Assembly (NCBI GenBank): GCA_014218235.1 | Contig: CM024753.1 | Location: 190,440,348-190,504,347, forward strand | Direction: 5' to 3' | Length of the DNA: 64,000 bases | From: Colocasia esculenta | Lineage: Eukaryota > Streptophyta > Magnoliopsida > Alismatales > Araceae | In this document: positions 31,421-42,193 of the stretch, in pieces | How positions within the stretch are numbered: the first letter of the stretch is position 1 | How the letters are laid out: each line of letters begins with the position of its first letter | Notes under the pieces: generated by a model | The model's database searches: none | Told to the model about the DNA's origin: nothing | The model's input: the letters and a program-made list of their open reading frames with translations, nothing else | Position numbers and translations under genes: made by a program

Positions 31421-34400
31421 ATGGACCAATTTTGGGTCCTTTCCGACAATGCCCTACCCCTTGGGTTGCTCGAGGAAGTGGCCCAACCTTCCATGGCCAC
31501 TCTCCCGGGGCATATCCAGCCTCCCTCCATTTCTGGGATCCGATCCCGTCCTCCTTCTCCTCCTGGGGATGATGACCCTCACTCTCAATTCAGCCAGCTC
31601 CTTCCTCACCTCACTCCGGACCAAGTCCGAGAGTTCATAGCGGCTGCCAAGGGGAAACAACTTTCATCTCCCCGGGGTCAAAGTTCAGCCCGACCGGCGG
31701 ATTCCTCCGCCCACGTCGCTTCAGCTCCACACCTTTCTTCATCTGGGGCAGACCCTACCCCTCTCCGTCCTCGGGCCATTCATTTCTCAGAACCAAGCTA
31801 CCTTCCCCCACGAGATGTTCAGCCTCGATCCCCTCCCACTACATACTATACGGCCGAAACAGCTCCGCTCCCTCGCGAGAGGTCTCATTCCTTTGAGCAG
31901 ACATGCTCCCTTGTCCCTATGCATCAGATCCAATCTCCTTCTGATTTCTTGGCAGAATGGACAAGTATGAAGAGAGAGCTTCATGACCTCCGGAGGCAGA
32001 TTGATCCTCGGAAGGTAGCTGACATTGCCCTCCCATCCTTCCAATACCTCCGGGTGCCTCCCCAGTCCGAGCTTCCTATATATCGTCGATACTCTGGGGT
32101 GGGGGACCCCTATGTTCATCTGAAGGATTTTGTCTATGAATCAGCACCACACAAATATGACCGCCATCTCATGGCATATCTGTTTAGAAAATCATTAGAT
32201 GGTCCAGCCTTGGAGTGGTTCTATTCTTTGCCTCCCGAGGAAGCCGAGGACTTCCAAATTGTCCAAGAAAGGTTTTTGCAGCAGTTTCAAGATCGGGTGG
32301 GACCCGAATACTCTTTTGTGGATTTGGTAGCTGAAAAGATGAAACCAGAAGAGGATTTCTCCACCTATGCTGACCGGTGGCGCTCTTTGGCCGCCAAGGT
32401 CCGTTGACCAATGCCTGAGGAGGAGAAAGTAAAGCTGTTGATCTCCAATGCCACACCCACCTATCGAGCTATTTTGGCCATGAACGACATCTCTACCATG
32501 CACCAATTATATAGTCGAGCCCGTTTCGTTCAAACCCAACTCAAGGACTCGCCTATACATTCCATGTTCGAGACCCCCAAGGCCCGTTATGCTAAAAAGC
32601 CGCAAGGCCCGGTCACCGAGGGGATCCAGACCAATGAACAAGTAGGTGCCGTTAGCAATCCTCAAGGCCCAGTAGGTAGGTCCCCCTATACCCAGCAAAC
32701 CCAACAGTCTTGGAACAACAACAACAATAGGCAGCCACCTCCCCAAGGACAAAATCTCCCTCAAGATCAGTGTCAATACTCCTAGGTTCCTCCGCCGCAA
32801 AATGGCTATGCCCCCAGGAAACCCAATGGGCCCAAGAGAGCCCAATACCCTCCATTACCCGAATCTCTAGCTGATGTCTTTGCAGCCCTCATGTCTCTAA
32901 ATGCCTTAAGACTCCCTCCTGAGAAGGCGAATTGGAATATGGCGGCCGATCAAACAAAGTACTGCGTCTATCATCGTCATCCGGGCCACAATGTGTCCGA
33001 TTGCTTCCAATTTCGGGACATGATATACGATCTCCATGAGCAGAATCAGATCGATTGGGCAGAAATGAAGAGGTTGATCCAAACTCTGAGGGACCAGCAA
33101 GGCCAAAGGCAACAGCAGCAACAACAGAGGCGACAGCAGCCACAGCAACAACAACAACAACAATACCAGCCTTTCCAACAGCAATACCAGCAACACCAGC
33201 AACAGCAACAACAGCAGCAGCCGCAGCAGCCGGCGAACGATCTAGGCATAGTCCGTAACCCCATGCCACAACATCAACCTGCTCCGAACCCTCAACCAGC
33301 TCCACCACCTCCTCCGCCTGCGCATGTTAACCCCGTTATCCACCATGCACCACCAGAAGCCCAGTGGGTCTTCGATGACGACCATGAGGTGGGCCAGCTT
33401 CTGGCTATTTCTCACGTCACGCCCACTGTTCCCGCACCTGCATCCGCCATACCCCCTCCCTTTACGCCCCATATTTCCACCATCACCTCACCATCCTATC
33501 CTCCCGTCATATCACCCATCATCCCTCCACCAAACAACACCCCTCTCTCCCCTACGCCAGCGCCACTACTAGCCAACCCTTCTATCCTTAACACCCCTAC
33601 CCCTCCACTCCACCATAATCTTGCCCTCCGGAGCGGGCGAATGTTCCACCGGATGTACCCTAATGCGTCCGTGGCCATGCCAGGTCAATCGATTCAACAA
33701 ACCAGCAACCAACAGCAGCAAGACATGCAGGAAGTAGAACCGGTCCCGGGGACCCAATATGACATTCTGAAGTATCTGGACCAAACCCCTGCCAAAATTT
33801 CTATACTGGAGCTGATCAAGAGATCGCAGACTCACCAAGATGCCCTGAGAGCCTTCCTACAAAGGGTCATGGTCAGTGAAGATATGAACCCTGACAATCT
33901 ACCCTCCGTGCTTTCCATTGTCAACAAAGGGCCCACAATCACTTTCTCCGATGGTGAATTAACGGCTCTTGAAGCTAGGAAGATGCCCTTATGTGTTACA
34001 CTCACAATAAATAAGGTAGCCATTGATGCGGCATTAGTGGACACAGGAGCTTCGATCAATGTGTGTCCACTAAGCACCTTAAGAGCCTGCAATATATCGG
34101 AACGTCAGTTGCGACCCACCCCTACTACCATAGCCACATACGACAATTCCAGACGAGCTTGTCATGGGATCATTACATTGCAAGCAGAATTGGGGCCACT
34201 TGTCATGGCAGTCGAATTTTATGTTTTGGACATAGATCACACTTACAAGGCCATTTTGGGACGCCCGTGGATCGAGTCACTAGGGGCAGTACCATCCACG
34301 GCACACCAATGCTTGAAGTTCCCTTTTCAAGGAAGAATAGTCAAGGTCAAGAGTGTGACCACCACCCACACGGTGGAAACCGTTGAGAGAGTTTTGCCCT

Positions 34401-35284
34401 CGGTTTGGCCATCCAACAAACCTGTCATTTCTATACTGGATGTGAACTACCCCTGGGCCTACACTTTCTCCTCCAATCACCCAGTTATATCCCAGACAGT
34501 GGCAGTAGTCAGAAAGGACGGATCAGCAAATGCAAAAGGATGGGATATCATGTTCAGAATCGGCTATCAGATTGGAAAGGGGCTAGGTACTCACCTCCAA
34601 GGCAGGGTCAAAACAGTCACCGGCACAAGAAAATCAACAAAACATGGCTTGGGGTACACAATGTGGGCAGTATTAGCATCCACCTCATAGTCAGATCAAG
34701 GGCCCCTTACTTGGACACTTTATGATCACTTCGTCAGAGGACCTGTGCAACCAGGGTATAACACCATGATGAAGGAAGTTTCAAATTCAGCATATCAAGT
34801 CCTAGAAGCTCAGCGTCCTGGAAAGAAGAAGAAGGCCGAGACAGACCCATATGCGCCAGATCTCGAGGATCCAATCTCGGCAGTCAGTATATTATTTCAA
34901 GAATCTGAAGCAGAGGCATATGAGCCTGGTTTAGAAGACCTCATCTCAATCGCCGGCCGTCTTTTCATCGAGAAGGACACACCACAGACAGCGATGGCAG
35001 CATCAGCAGCCCCCACCAAGCGACAGTTGCTTGGGTTCGGGGAGGAAGTCGAAATAGTCAATTCAGCCAAATCAACAAGGGAGCTTTGGCCAGGGTTGTC
35101 CCGACCACTCAGCCATTTCATCTCATCCATCTTTGTCCATAATTTTAATTCCATTCCCTCATCTCCCCCCTTCATCCTCCAACTTTCCTCCGATGCTATC
35201 GAAGCATTACTCCACCCTTCAATCTTCTTCATCATTTCACTCAATGGGTCGGTTTTGTCTTTCTCCCGGAACCTCACCATGTAG
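31421..35284 (+). pseudogene. gag: Gypsy copy B gag-protease ORF, with nonsense codons
   Basis: One frame from ATG 31421 (open from 31319) to TAG 35282-35284, broken by TGA 32405, TAG 32783 and TAG 34688. In order it encodes: a Pro/Ser-rich N-terminus; the Gag capsid core (about 32080-32400); a Cys/His motif CVYHRHPGHNVSDC near 32962-33003; a Gln-rich tract (about 33100-33230) and a Pro-rich tract (to about 33620); retropepsin with DTGAS near 34040; and a G-patch-like segment (IGYQIGKGLG) near 34559-34588. An extension follows the third stop. All stops fit CGA-to-TGA or CAG-to-TAG changes. Pol lies in a separate ORF in another frame. The minus-strand ORFs opposite the Gln tract are shadows. 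Confidence 0.82.
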
Positions 35285-35729
35285 GTTAGTTCTATTTTGT
35301 TAAAAAAAATAAAAAAATAAAAAATAAAAATAGAAAATTCAAAAATTCAAAAAAAAATCCCCTCCTGCTTTCGATGGCGATCCCCGTCACTTTCCTCCTA
35401 TTTCCGACGACGATCCCCGTCACTCCCCTCTTGCTTCCGACGGTGATCCCCGTCACTCCCCTCCTATTTCCAACGGCGATCCCCGTCACTCCCCACCTGC
35501 TTTCGGCGGTGATCCCCGTTACTCCCCTCCTGCTTCCGACGGTGATCCCCGTCACTCCTCTCCTGCTCCTGCTTCCCGATAGCGATCCCCGTTATCCCTC
35601 TCCCGCTCCTGCTTTCCGACGGCGATCCCCGTCATCCCTCTCCTGCTCCCGCTTTCGAAGAAGATCCCCGTCACGACTGCTCCGCAACGGCCATCGTCGT
35701 CCTTCTTTCGTTCTCTTCGTGGTAAAGAC
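35285..35729 (+). repeat. Spacer with about 33-bp minisatellite between gag-pro and pol
   Basis: An A-rich run (about 35300-35357) is followed by roughly ten copies of a GATCCCCGTCACTCCCCTCCTGCTTCCGACG-type unit, shown here only by its key words GATCCCCGT, CACTCC and TTCCGACG (35378-35690). In Ogre-type Tat elements protease and RT are separated by a spliced intron. This spacer sits in that place, but I could not pick convincing splice sites. Confidence 0.7.
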
Positions 35730-38700
35730 ATGGCCATTTCGAACGATTCGGGTGAGGGGCCTTCTGCTCCCCTGCACCCCGATGCTCTTGCCGGCACCCT
35801 GAGCTCGGGTGGCCTACCTTCCCCTCCAACCTCATCGGAGGATCTCTGTGACTCTGCCGCCCCCTTCGTTTTCCTTTCCAATAAATCTCTAGACGCGTCT
35901 CCAGAATCTTCTGTAAATATGGAGTCTAGCTTAAAGTCAGGGGTAGTTTCTAGTAAGTACCCATCTCCGTCTAGGAAAAGGAAGGGTAGTGGCATACCCC
36001 GTAGGTATCTCTTAGACTTAGTTCAAAGGTGTAGCGCTCTTCTGGCTGTCGAGGAGTTTGTCAAAGAAGCTGTGGCTTTAGACTTAGAGGAGATACCGAT
36101 AGAGGAAAGGCTAGACGATGGGTTTAGGGTATATGAGATCCTAGCCGAAGGTGACCCATCAGATGAAGGAGATTGTGAAATAGAGGATGCTGCCGAGATG
36201 TATGCAAGTGGCATGATGAAGTTCGATGAACCTACCTCGGCAGTAGATGAACCCACCAAAGAGGTTAATGTGGGAATGGAAGAGGACCCCAGGCTCTTAA
36301 CCATAGCTTCTGGTCTCCCTCCTGAAGAAGAAGAAGAGCTCATAGAAATGTTAAGGGAGTTCAAGGATTCCTTTGCCTGGTCCTATGATGACATGCCCGG
36401 CATTGACCCCACTCTGGTGGAACATAGGTTAATTCTAAAGCCAGGGGCAGTTGCCGTTAAACAGAAGCTAAGGAGATTTCTCCCCCACATTGCTTTGAAG
36501 ATGAAAGAGGAGATCGATAAGCTACACAAAGCCAAGTTCATTCGTGTGGTCCTCTATCCTTTGTGGGTGGCGAACATTGTCCCGGTTATGAAGAGGGATG
36601 GAAGAGTGCGTATCTGCATAGACTTCAAGGACTTGAATAAAGCATGTCCAAAGGACGATTTCCCGCTACCTCATTTGGATGTTTTGATCGATAATACAAC
36701 AGGGTTCGAAACTCTATCATTCATGGATGGGTACTCCGGCTATAATAAAATTCGTCTAGCCCCGGAGGATCAAGAGAAAACCTCCTTCACCACGCCATGG
36801 GGAACATATTGCTATGTGGTCATGCCGTTTGGACTGAAGAATGCCGGCGCCACTTATCAAAGAGCAATGTTAGCTATCTTCCACGACATGATACATATTG
36901 ATGTTGAGGTTTATGTGGATGATATCGTGGTGAAGTCACGGACTCAAAGAGAGCACTCCTCCGTACTTGCCAAAGTTTTCCATCGCGCACAAGAGTATCA
37001 ATTGAAGATGAATCCAAAGAAGTGCGTGTTTGGAGTTTCCTCAGGAAAATTATTAGGCTTCATAGTTAGTAAACGGGGGATTCAAATAGATCCACATAAG
37101 GCCAAGGCAATCAATGAGATGCCTCCTCCTAAGAACATATCTTAACTTCGAGGTTTGATTGGTCGGCTGCAGTTCATAAGGAGATTCATATCTCAGCACT
37201 CTCAAAGATGTCGTCCTTTCTACGAACTGTTGAGAGGAGGGGTTAGTTTTGAATGGAATGATAAATGCCAAGAGGCCTTTGACGAGCTCAAGAGTTACCT
37301 TATGAATCCGCCCGTGCTTCAGGCGCCTATCCCTGGGAAACCCCTAATCCTATATCTGTCAACTGTTGAGGACTCCCTAGGAGCTGTCCTTGCTCAACAT
37401 GATGAATACGACAAAGAAAGGGCAGTCTACTACTTATCTAGGCTCTTCAATCCTTCCGAGCTCAAACTCACCACAATGGAGAAAACTTGTGCAGCGCTAG
37501 TTTGGGTAGTGCAGAAATTGAAGCACTACTTCCTGGCTCATAAGGTGAGTTTGATTTCTAGAATGGACCCTATTAGGTATCTCTTGGAGAAGCCAGTTCT
37601 CGCCGACAGATTGGCACGCTGGCAAAGTTTCCTCTCTCAATTTGAGATCTCCTTTATTGTTCAGAAAGCCATAAAAGGGTATGCCATCACTGAGCACCTT
37701 GCTCACCTCCCTCTTCCTCTTAGTGATATGGTTCAAGAAGAATTCCCCGACGAAAACCTATCACTTATTTCTCGTGATCCCTTCTGGTCACTCCATTACG
37801 ATGGAGCTCTCAATTCTAGGGGACGGGGCATAGGTACAGTCTTGCTCACCCCAGAAGGGATCACCATTCCTTTGGCTTATCAACTCCAGTTCTACGCCAC
37901 CAACAATATCTCCGAGTATGAGGCTCTCCTCGCCGGTCTTAAGCTTGCCTACCTCTTAGGCGCGCATCACCTTAAGATCATAGGAGACTCTCAGCTCATT
38001 CTTCGGCAAGTCCTCTCTACCTATCGCACTCATGACCCCAAACTCAAGCCTTATCAAGATCTGGTCACACTCCTAGCCAAGCAATTCCGTCAACTCATCT
38101 ACATCCATACTCCTTGCTCTTAAAACATTCTGGCCGATGCTCTAGCATCGTTAGCTTCGTCTCTCTCCTTCCCTCTCAGCTGTAGTGCTGAGACCATCAC
38201 TGTTCAGAGGTTAGAAGCTCCCTCAACTCAAGATCCTTGGTTCTCAAACCTTAGGAGCTCCCTAGTGTTGAAGGCAGAAAAGAAAGAAGCGAAAGAGTTG
38301 TTGCTAGTTGAATTAGGAGAATTGATAGAAGAAGAGAGACCGTGGTACCATGAGATTGAACAATTTTGCAGAGACGATACCTTCCCAGAAGAGGCTGAAG
38401 CCAAAGATAGGCGAGCTATCCGTAGAGCAGCATTAAAGTATACCCTCGTGGGTGAAGTCCTTTACAGACGCGCTCTAAATGGAATGCTCCTCAGATGCGT
38501 GACCGATGAAGAGGCTTGGAAGATAGTGGAAGGATTTCACTCCAGTGAATGCGGAGGGCATGTGAATGGTCAGATGTTAGCCAAAAAGATCCTTAGGCAG
38601 GGCTACTACTGGCCAACCTTAGAAGAAGACTGTGCCGCCTACGTTCGTAGGTGTGTCAGATGCCAAATCTATGCCGATAAAATTCATGCTCCGTCTTCTT

Positions 38701-39602
38701 CTTTGCATCCACTATCTTCTCCTTGGCCTTTCTCCATGTGGGCCTTTGATATCATTGGGCCTCTTGGTGATCCTAATGCTCAGATAAAAAAAAAATCCTT
38801 TATCCTCACTGCTACTGAGTACTTCACCAAGTGGGCCGAAGCAGAAGCATTTGCAGAAATCAAAGGTTCGACCGTGTGCAGGTTCATCATGAAGAACATC
38901 ATCGCACGGTTTGGAGTACCTGGCAGCCTCGTCACCGACAATGGACCCCAGTTCATATCACAAGACCTTCAAGATCTCTGTAAGAAGTTCAATATTTCTT
39001 TGCATCATTCGTCTCCTTATTATCCACAGGGCAACGGCCAGGTCGAAGCTACTAACAAAACACTTTTGAAGATCTTAAAGAAAACTTGTGAGTCTAATAA
39101 GTTTGCTGATTGGCCAGAAAAGTTAATTGAGGCTCTGTGGGCTTACCGCACCTCCATCCGCACACCTACGGGGCAAACCCCTTTCTCACTTACATATGGG
39201 ATGGAAGCGGTATGTCCGCACGAAATCCTCATCCCTTCACTAAGAATTCAGTTGGATAAAGAACTTAATCCTGATGACCATCGGGAGGCGTTACTTACAC
39301 AACTAGAACTCTTAGACGAACGGCGTCTGGCTGCAGCCGATCATGTGCTCTCATATCAAAATAGACTCTCTAGATCTTTTCAAAAGAAAGTAATTGAGCG
39401 TAAGTTTCAAGAAGAAGACATGGTTTTGAAGCAAATTTTCAAAAAACCTGGAGGTCTAAGATCAAAACTGTCAGCAAACTGGGAAGGACTGTACGTCATT
39501 AAAGAAGTGTACCCAGGAAACGCATATAGGTTAGTTAACGCCGATGGTGATGAACTCTCTCATCCATGGAATGGATTATATCTTAAAAGATTCCACCCCT
39601 GA
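35730..39602 (+). pseudogene. pol: Gypsy copy B pol (RT-RNaseH-aRNH-INT)
   Basis: ATG 35730 opens an acidic N-terminal region of about 220 residues. RT follows (VNPVMK-like region near 36580, YVDDIVVKS near 36914-36940), then RNase H (LGAVLAQ), a second archaeal-type RNase H (YDGALNSRGRGIG, SEYEALLAGL, GDSQLILRQ) and integrase (CVRCQ, MWAFDIIG, VTDNGPQF, NGQVEATNKT). All parts are in one frame, interrupted by TAA 37143-37145 between RT and RNase H and TAA 38121-38123 inside the second RNase H, where copy A has Gln. It ends at TGA 39600-39602, a Trp-to-stop change that removes the last six residues seen in copy A. Full catalytic motifs persist, so it was recently active but is now non-functional without readthrough. 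Confidence 0.88.
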
Positions 39603-40237
39603 TCAACAATCTTTGGATAACAACACCAATTATTAAGTAGCCATTTGCCAAGTGTCTCGCTCCCTCTCATATTGACGAAATAATATTTATGTGCAATTAC
39701 ATACTCAACATGCTAGCCTAAGGTCATTGTCCCTTCATATACAGTGTTCTCACTTAGCCCCTGCTCAGGGAAACAAAAGGTCAATTCTCTCCCTACTCGG
39801 ACAAGCTCTAGGGGCAAGGGAAGACTAACCTGTAAACCTGCAACAGTATAAACCATGTGTTTGAAGTCTCAAGGAGGGACGGGCAGAAAAGCATATAGCA
39901 CAAAAATAAAGCGACGAAATGATAAAATGAAGGGGCATGTTAAGTTCCAAAACTCCAAAAAAATCAAAAGATCCAAAAAAAAAAAACAAAAAGAATAAAA
40001 AATTCCAAAAATCTAAAAAATCAAAAGATCAAAAAAAAATCAAAAATTCCAAAAAAAAAAAAAATCAAAAGATCCCCCAAAACCCAAAAAAGAATAAAAA
40101 ATTCAAAAATAAAAAAAAATCAAAAGATTCTCAAAATCATAAAAATATATAGTTTTCAGAAAAATAAAAGGGTGTGTACATATTGCTTTTCCTTAGCATG
40201 CATTGTTTTTATGATCTTTTCATCTATTTAATAAGGC

Positions 40238-40314
40238 TCGGCCCCTTGACAATTACGGAGTTAGATTTTTATCATTTTAAGCGCAAGGGGCCGAACCTAA
40301 GAACATATCTAACT
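40238..40314 (+). other. Potential H-type pseudoknot, copy B
   Basis: Stem 1 is TCGGCCCCTTG (40238-40248) with CAAGGGGCCGA (40284-40294), 11 perfect pairs. Stem 2 is AGTTAGAT (40259-40266) with ATCTAACT (40307-40314), 8 pairs, interleaved with stem 1. Confidence 0.55.
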
Positions 40315-40378
40315 TGTTTTTCTAAGTGTGTGTAGGAACATGAATTTCAAAAGCAGAGTACAACGTCGCACTCAAGCC

Positions 40379-40383
40379 TCCCT
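40379..40383 (+). other. TSD of Sire-2 (left)
   Basis: TCCCT, repeated at 53652-53656 directly after the 3' LTR. Confidence 0.9.
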
Positions 40384-40604
40384 TGTTGGGTTGAGTGTAT
40401 ATTCATATCATTTCCCTCCTATTTTGATGATGACAAGAAGTGATTTTAAAGCAATTTAAATGAAACATGTCAAAAACGTCATACCTGAAGTCAATGTTCA
40501 AAAAGTATGTTTCAAATCACATTTATCATTTATGTTCATGATAAATCATTTAACTAATGATATATGTGTTTAATTTTCAGGTACAAACACTTTTTGCAAA
40601 AGAA

Positions 40605-40922
40605 GTGTCGACACACCCCTCAATGGTGTCGACACAACACCTCAGTCTCAAAGGCAAAAAGTTGAAGAATTGCCTAGACTGTGTCGACACTAGTCCAGAA
40701 GCAGGTCGACACGAGTTGCAGATTCCATGATTTACACTACCCAGGTCGACGCACTCTCAGGGCAGGTCGACACTGGATCCTGCTCCCAGAACGACTATTT
40801 TCAGTACCAGGATAGCAGGTCGACACAATACCAAAGCAGGTCGACACTCGATCAGTTCCCAGAACAGCCTGTTTCAAGATTTGGGCAGTGTGTCGACACC
40901 ACCACCAAGGCAGGTCGACACA
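40605..40922 (+). promoter_or_regulatory. GTGTCGACAC palindrome cluster in Sire-2 U3
   Basis: About ten GTCGAC-centred sites, the first being GTGTCGACAC at 40605-40614, others of the CAGGTCGACAC type. The cluster ends about 120 bp before the TATA box. It is duplicated in the 3' LTR at 52161-52478. Confidence 0.6.
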
Positions 40923-41039
40923 CTACAGAAAGTTTGCAACTTAAATTGGATGTTTGCCACGTGTCAGCCTAGGGCGATGGGGTATCAACCTAGAATCGTG
41001 TGCCCTTGTACCCAAAGGGTATCTTTGGAATCTTTTGGG

Positions 41040-41047
41040 TATAAAAG
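41040..41047 (+). promoter_or_regulatory. TATA box of Sire-2 5' LTR
   Basis: TATAAAAG, repeated at 52596-52603 in the 3' LTR. Confidence 0.78.
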
Positions 41048-42074
41048 GTCCCTAATCGGCCCCCCATCACATCAGAAGAGACCCAACTAACTCTTAGAGC
41101 CTCCAAAAAGTTTCCTGGCGGCTACAAGAGGTCGTCTCCCTCCTCTGCTCTCCGTGTGCTTCCAGAAGACCAATTCTCACCAATTCAAGTGTGAGAATTG
41201 GAGTGTGATCCTTGTAGAAACCTCTGAAGCATCCCAAGGAAGCAGATCCTGTAGAAGCCTTCGTTGGAGAAGAATTCAAGGAAGATCCAACAATTCCAAA
41301 GTGCAGAGCATCGGTTTTGGACTTCAAGATTGCAAGCCTCTTCCCAATCTAAGCTTCTACAAGGGAGTACACTTGAAGAACGAAGTTATTTAATACAATT
41401 CATTGTACTTCTATTCTTCTGAGATATCTTTTGAGATTATGCAAGTGCTTCTGCATTGCTCTCATTAGTGCTCTCATTTTCGACTAGATCTGTTGCTAGA
41501 AGGTCTATGTCTTGAGTTGGTGTCTAGCAAGTCTTATGTGAGCATTGTGCTCAAGTTGTGTGAGCATTGTGCTCAGGTTGTTGTGAGCCGTTGTGCTCAG
41601 TTTGAGTTGTCTAACTCAAGGTTGTGTTGAGCAGTCTTGCTCAGTTGTTCTAGAGTAGTCTTACTCTAGAACTAGTGTGAGTTGTAAGCTCTCAAGTGTT
41701 GGAGTTGTCAGGCTCTAGTGGGTGTGTTACCCAGTTGTTTTTAGTGAATCCTCACGGGGTGTGAGGGGTGGATGTAGGAATCACTTGGGTGATTTCCGAA
41801 CCACCTAAAAATCCTTGTGCATTTGTCTAATTGTGGTTTGATCATTTCATCCGTTAGATGCTTGCATAGGATCAGTTAATATTCACTTAATCAACTTATT
41901 TCACATCTATTTTACCAACTCACTCAAATCTCATCAGATCTGTGGTTTTTCACTGATAAAATTGCCTCTGATTCAAAAGTGTTTTTAAATTGTATAAGCT
42001 TCCGCAAAAAGTGGCAAAGATCTATTCATCCCCCCTTCTAGATCTTTTCCTCACCTTCACTTCGATCCTTCAAT

Positions 42075-42086
42075 TGGTATCAGAGC
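42075..42086 (+). other. Sire-2 primer binding site
   Basis: TGGTATCAGAGC, 2 bp after the LTR end, initiator-Met tRNA type as in Sire-1. Confidence 0.95.
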
Positions 42087-42193
42087 GGGTTTACTTTGAT
42101 CTGATTTGATCTGAGCAGTTTTTGTTTCTGAGTGTTGTGTGTTTGAGTGTTTGCTTGTTTGTTTGCTAAGCTTTTTCTTTCTGCTTTAGAGTC

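Larger units (their letters stand above)
39603..40383. other. Gypsy copy B noncoding region up to the Sire-2 insertion
   Basis: No gene. The A-rich tract at about 39945-40140 gives a spurious Lys-rich ORF. A conserved pseudoknot-like element follows at 40238-40314. The bases TCCCT at 40379-40383 are the left TSD of Sire-2. The uninterrupted site is visible in copy A near 22472-22482. Confidence 0.75.
40384..42072 (+). repeat. Sire-2 5' LTR (1689 bp)
   Basis: TGTTGGG...CCTTCA. U3 carries about ten GTCGAC palindromes (40605-40922). TATAAAAG is at 41040-41047. A region of short tandem GTGAGCATTGTGCTCA-like repeats (about 41540-41650) follows in R/U5. The 3' LTR is 23 bp longer because of one extra unit there. 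Confidence 0.94.

Noticed and set aside
32906..33308. Minus-strand Leu/Cys/Ala-rich ORFs
   Set aside because: They are shadows of the CAG/CAA repeats that encode the Gln-rich part of gypsy Gag.
39937..40152. Lys-rich 71-aa ORF
   Set aside because: It arises from A-rich simple sequence and differs in copy A, so it is not a gene.
40605..40922. GTCGAC sites as cloning (SalI) artefacts
   Set aside because: They differ in flanking bases, are spread over both LTRs and coding DNA of the element, and are repeated at matching LTR positions.
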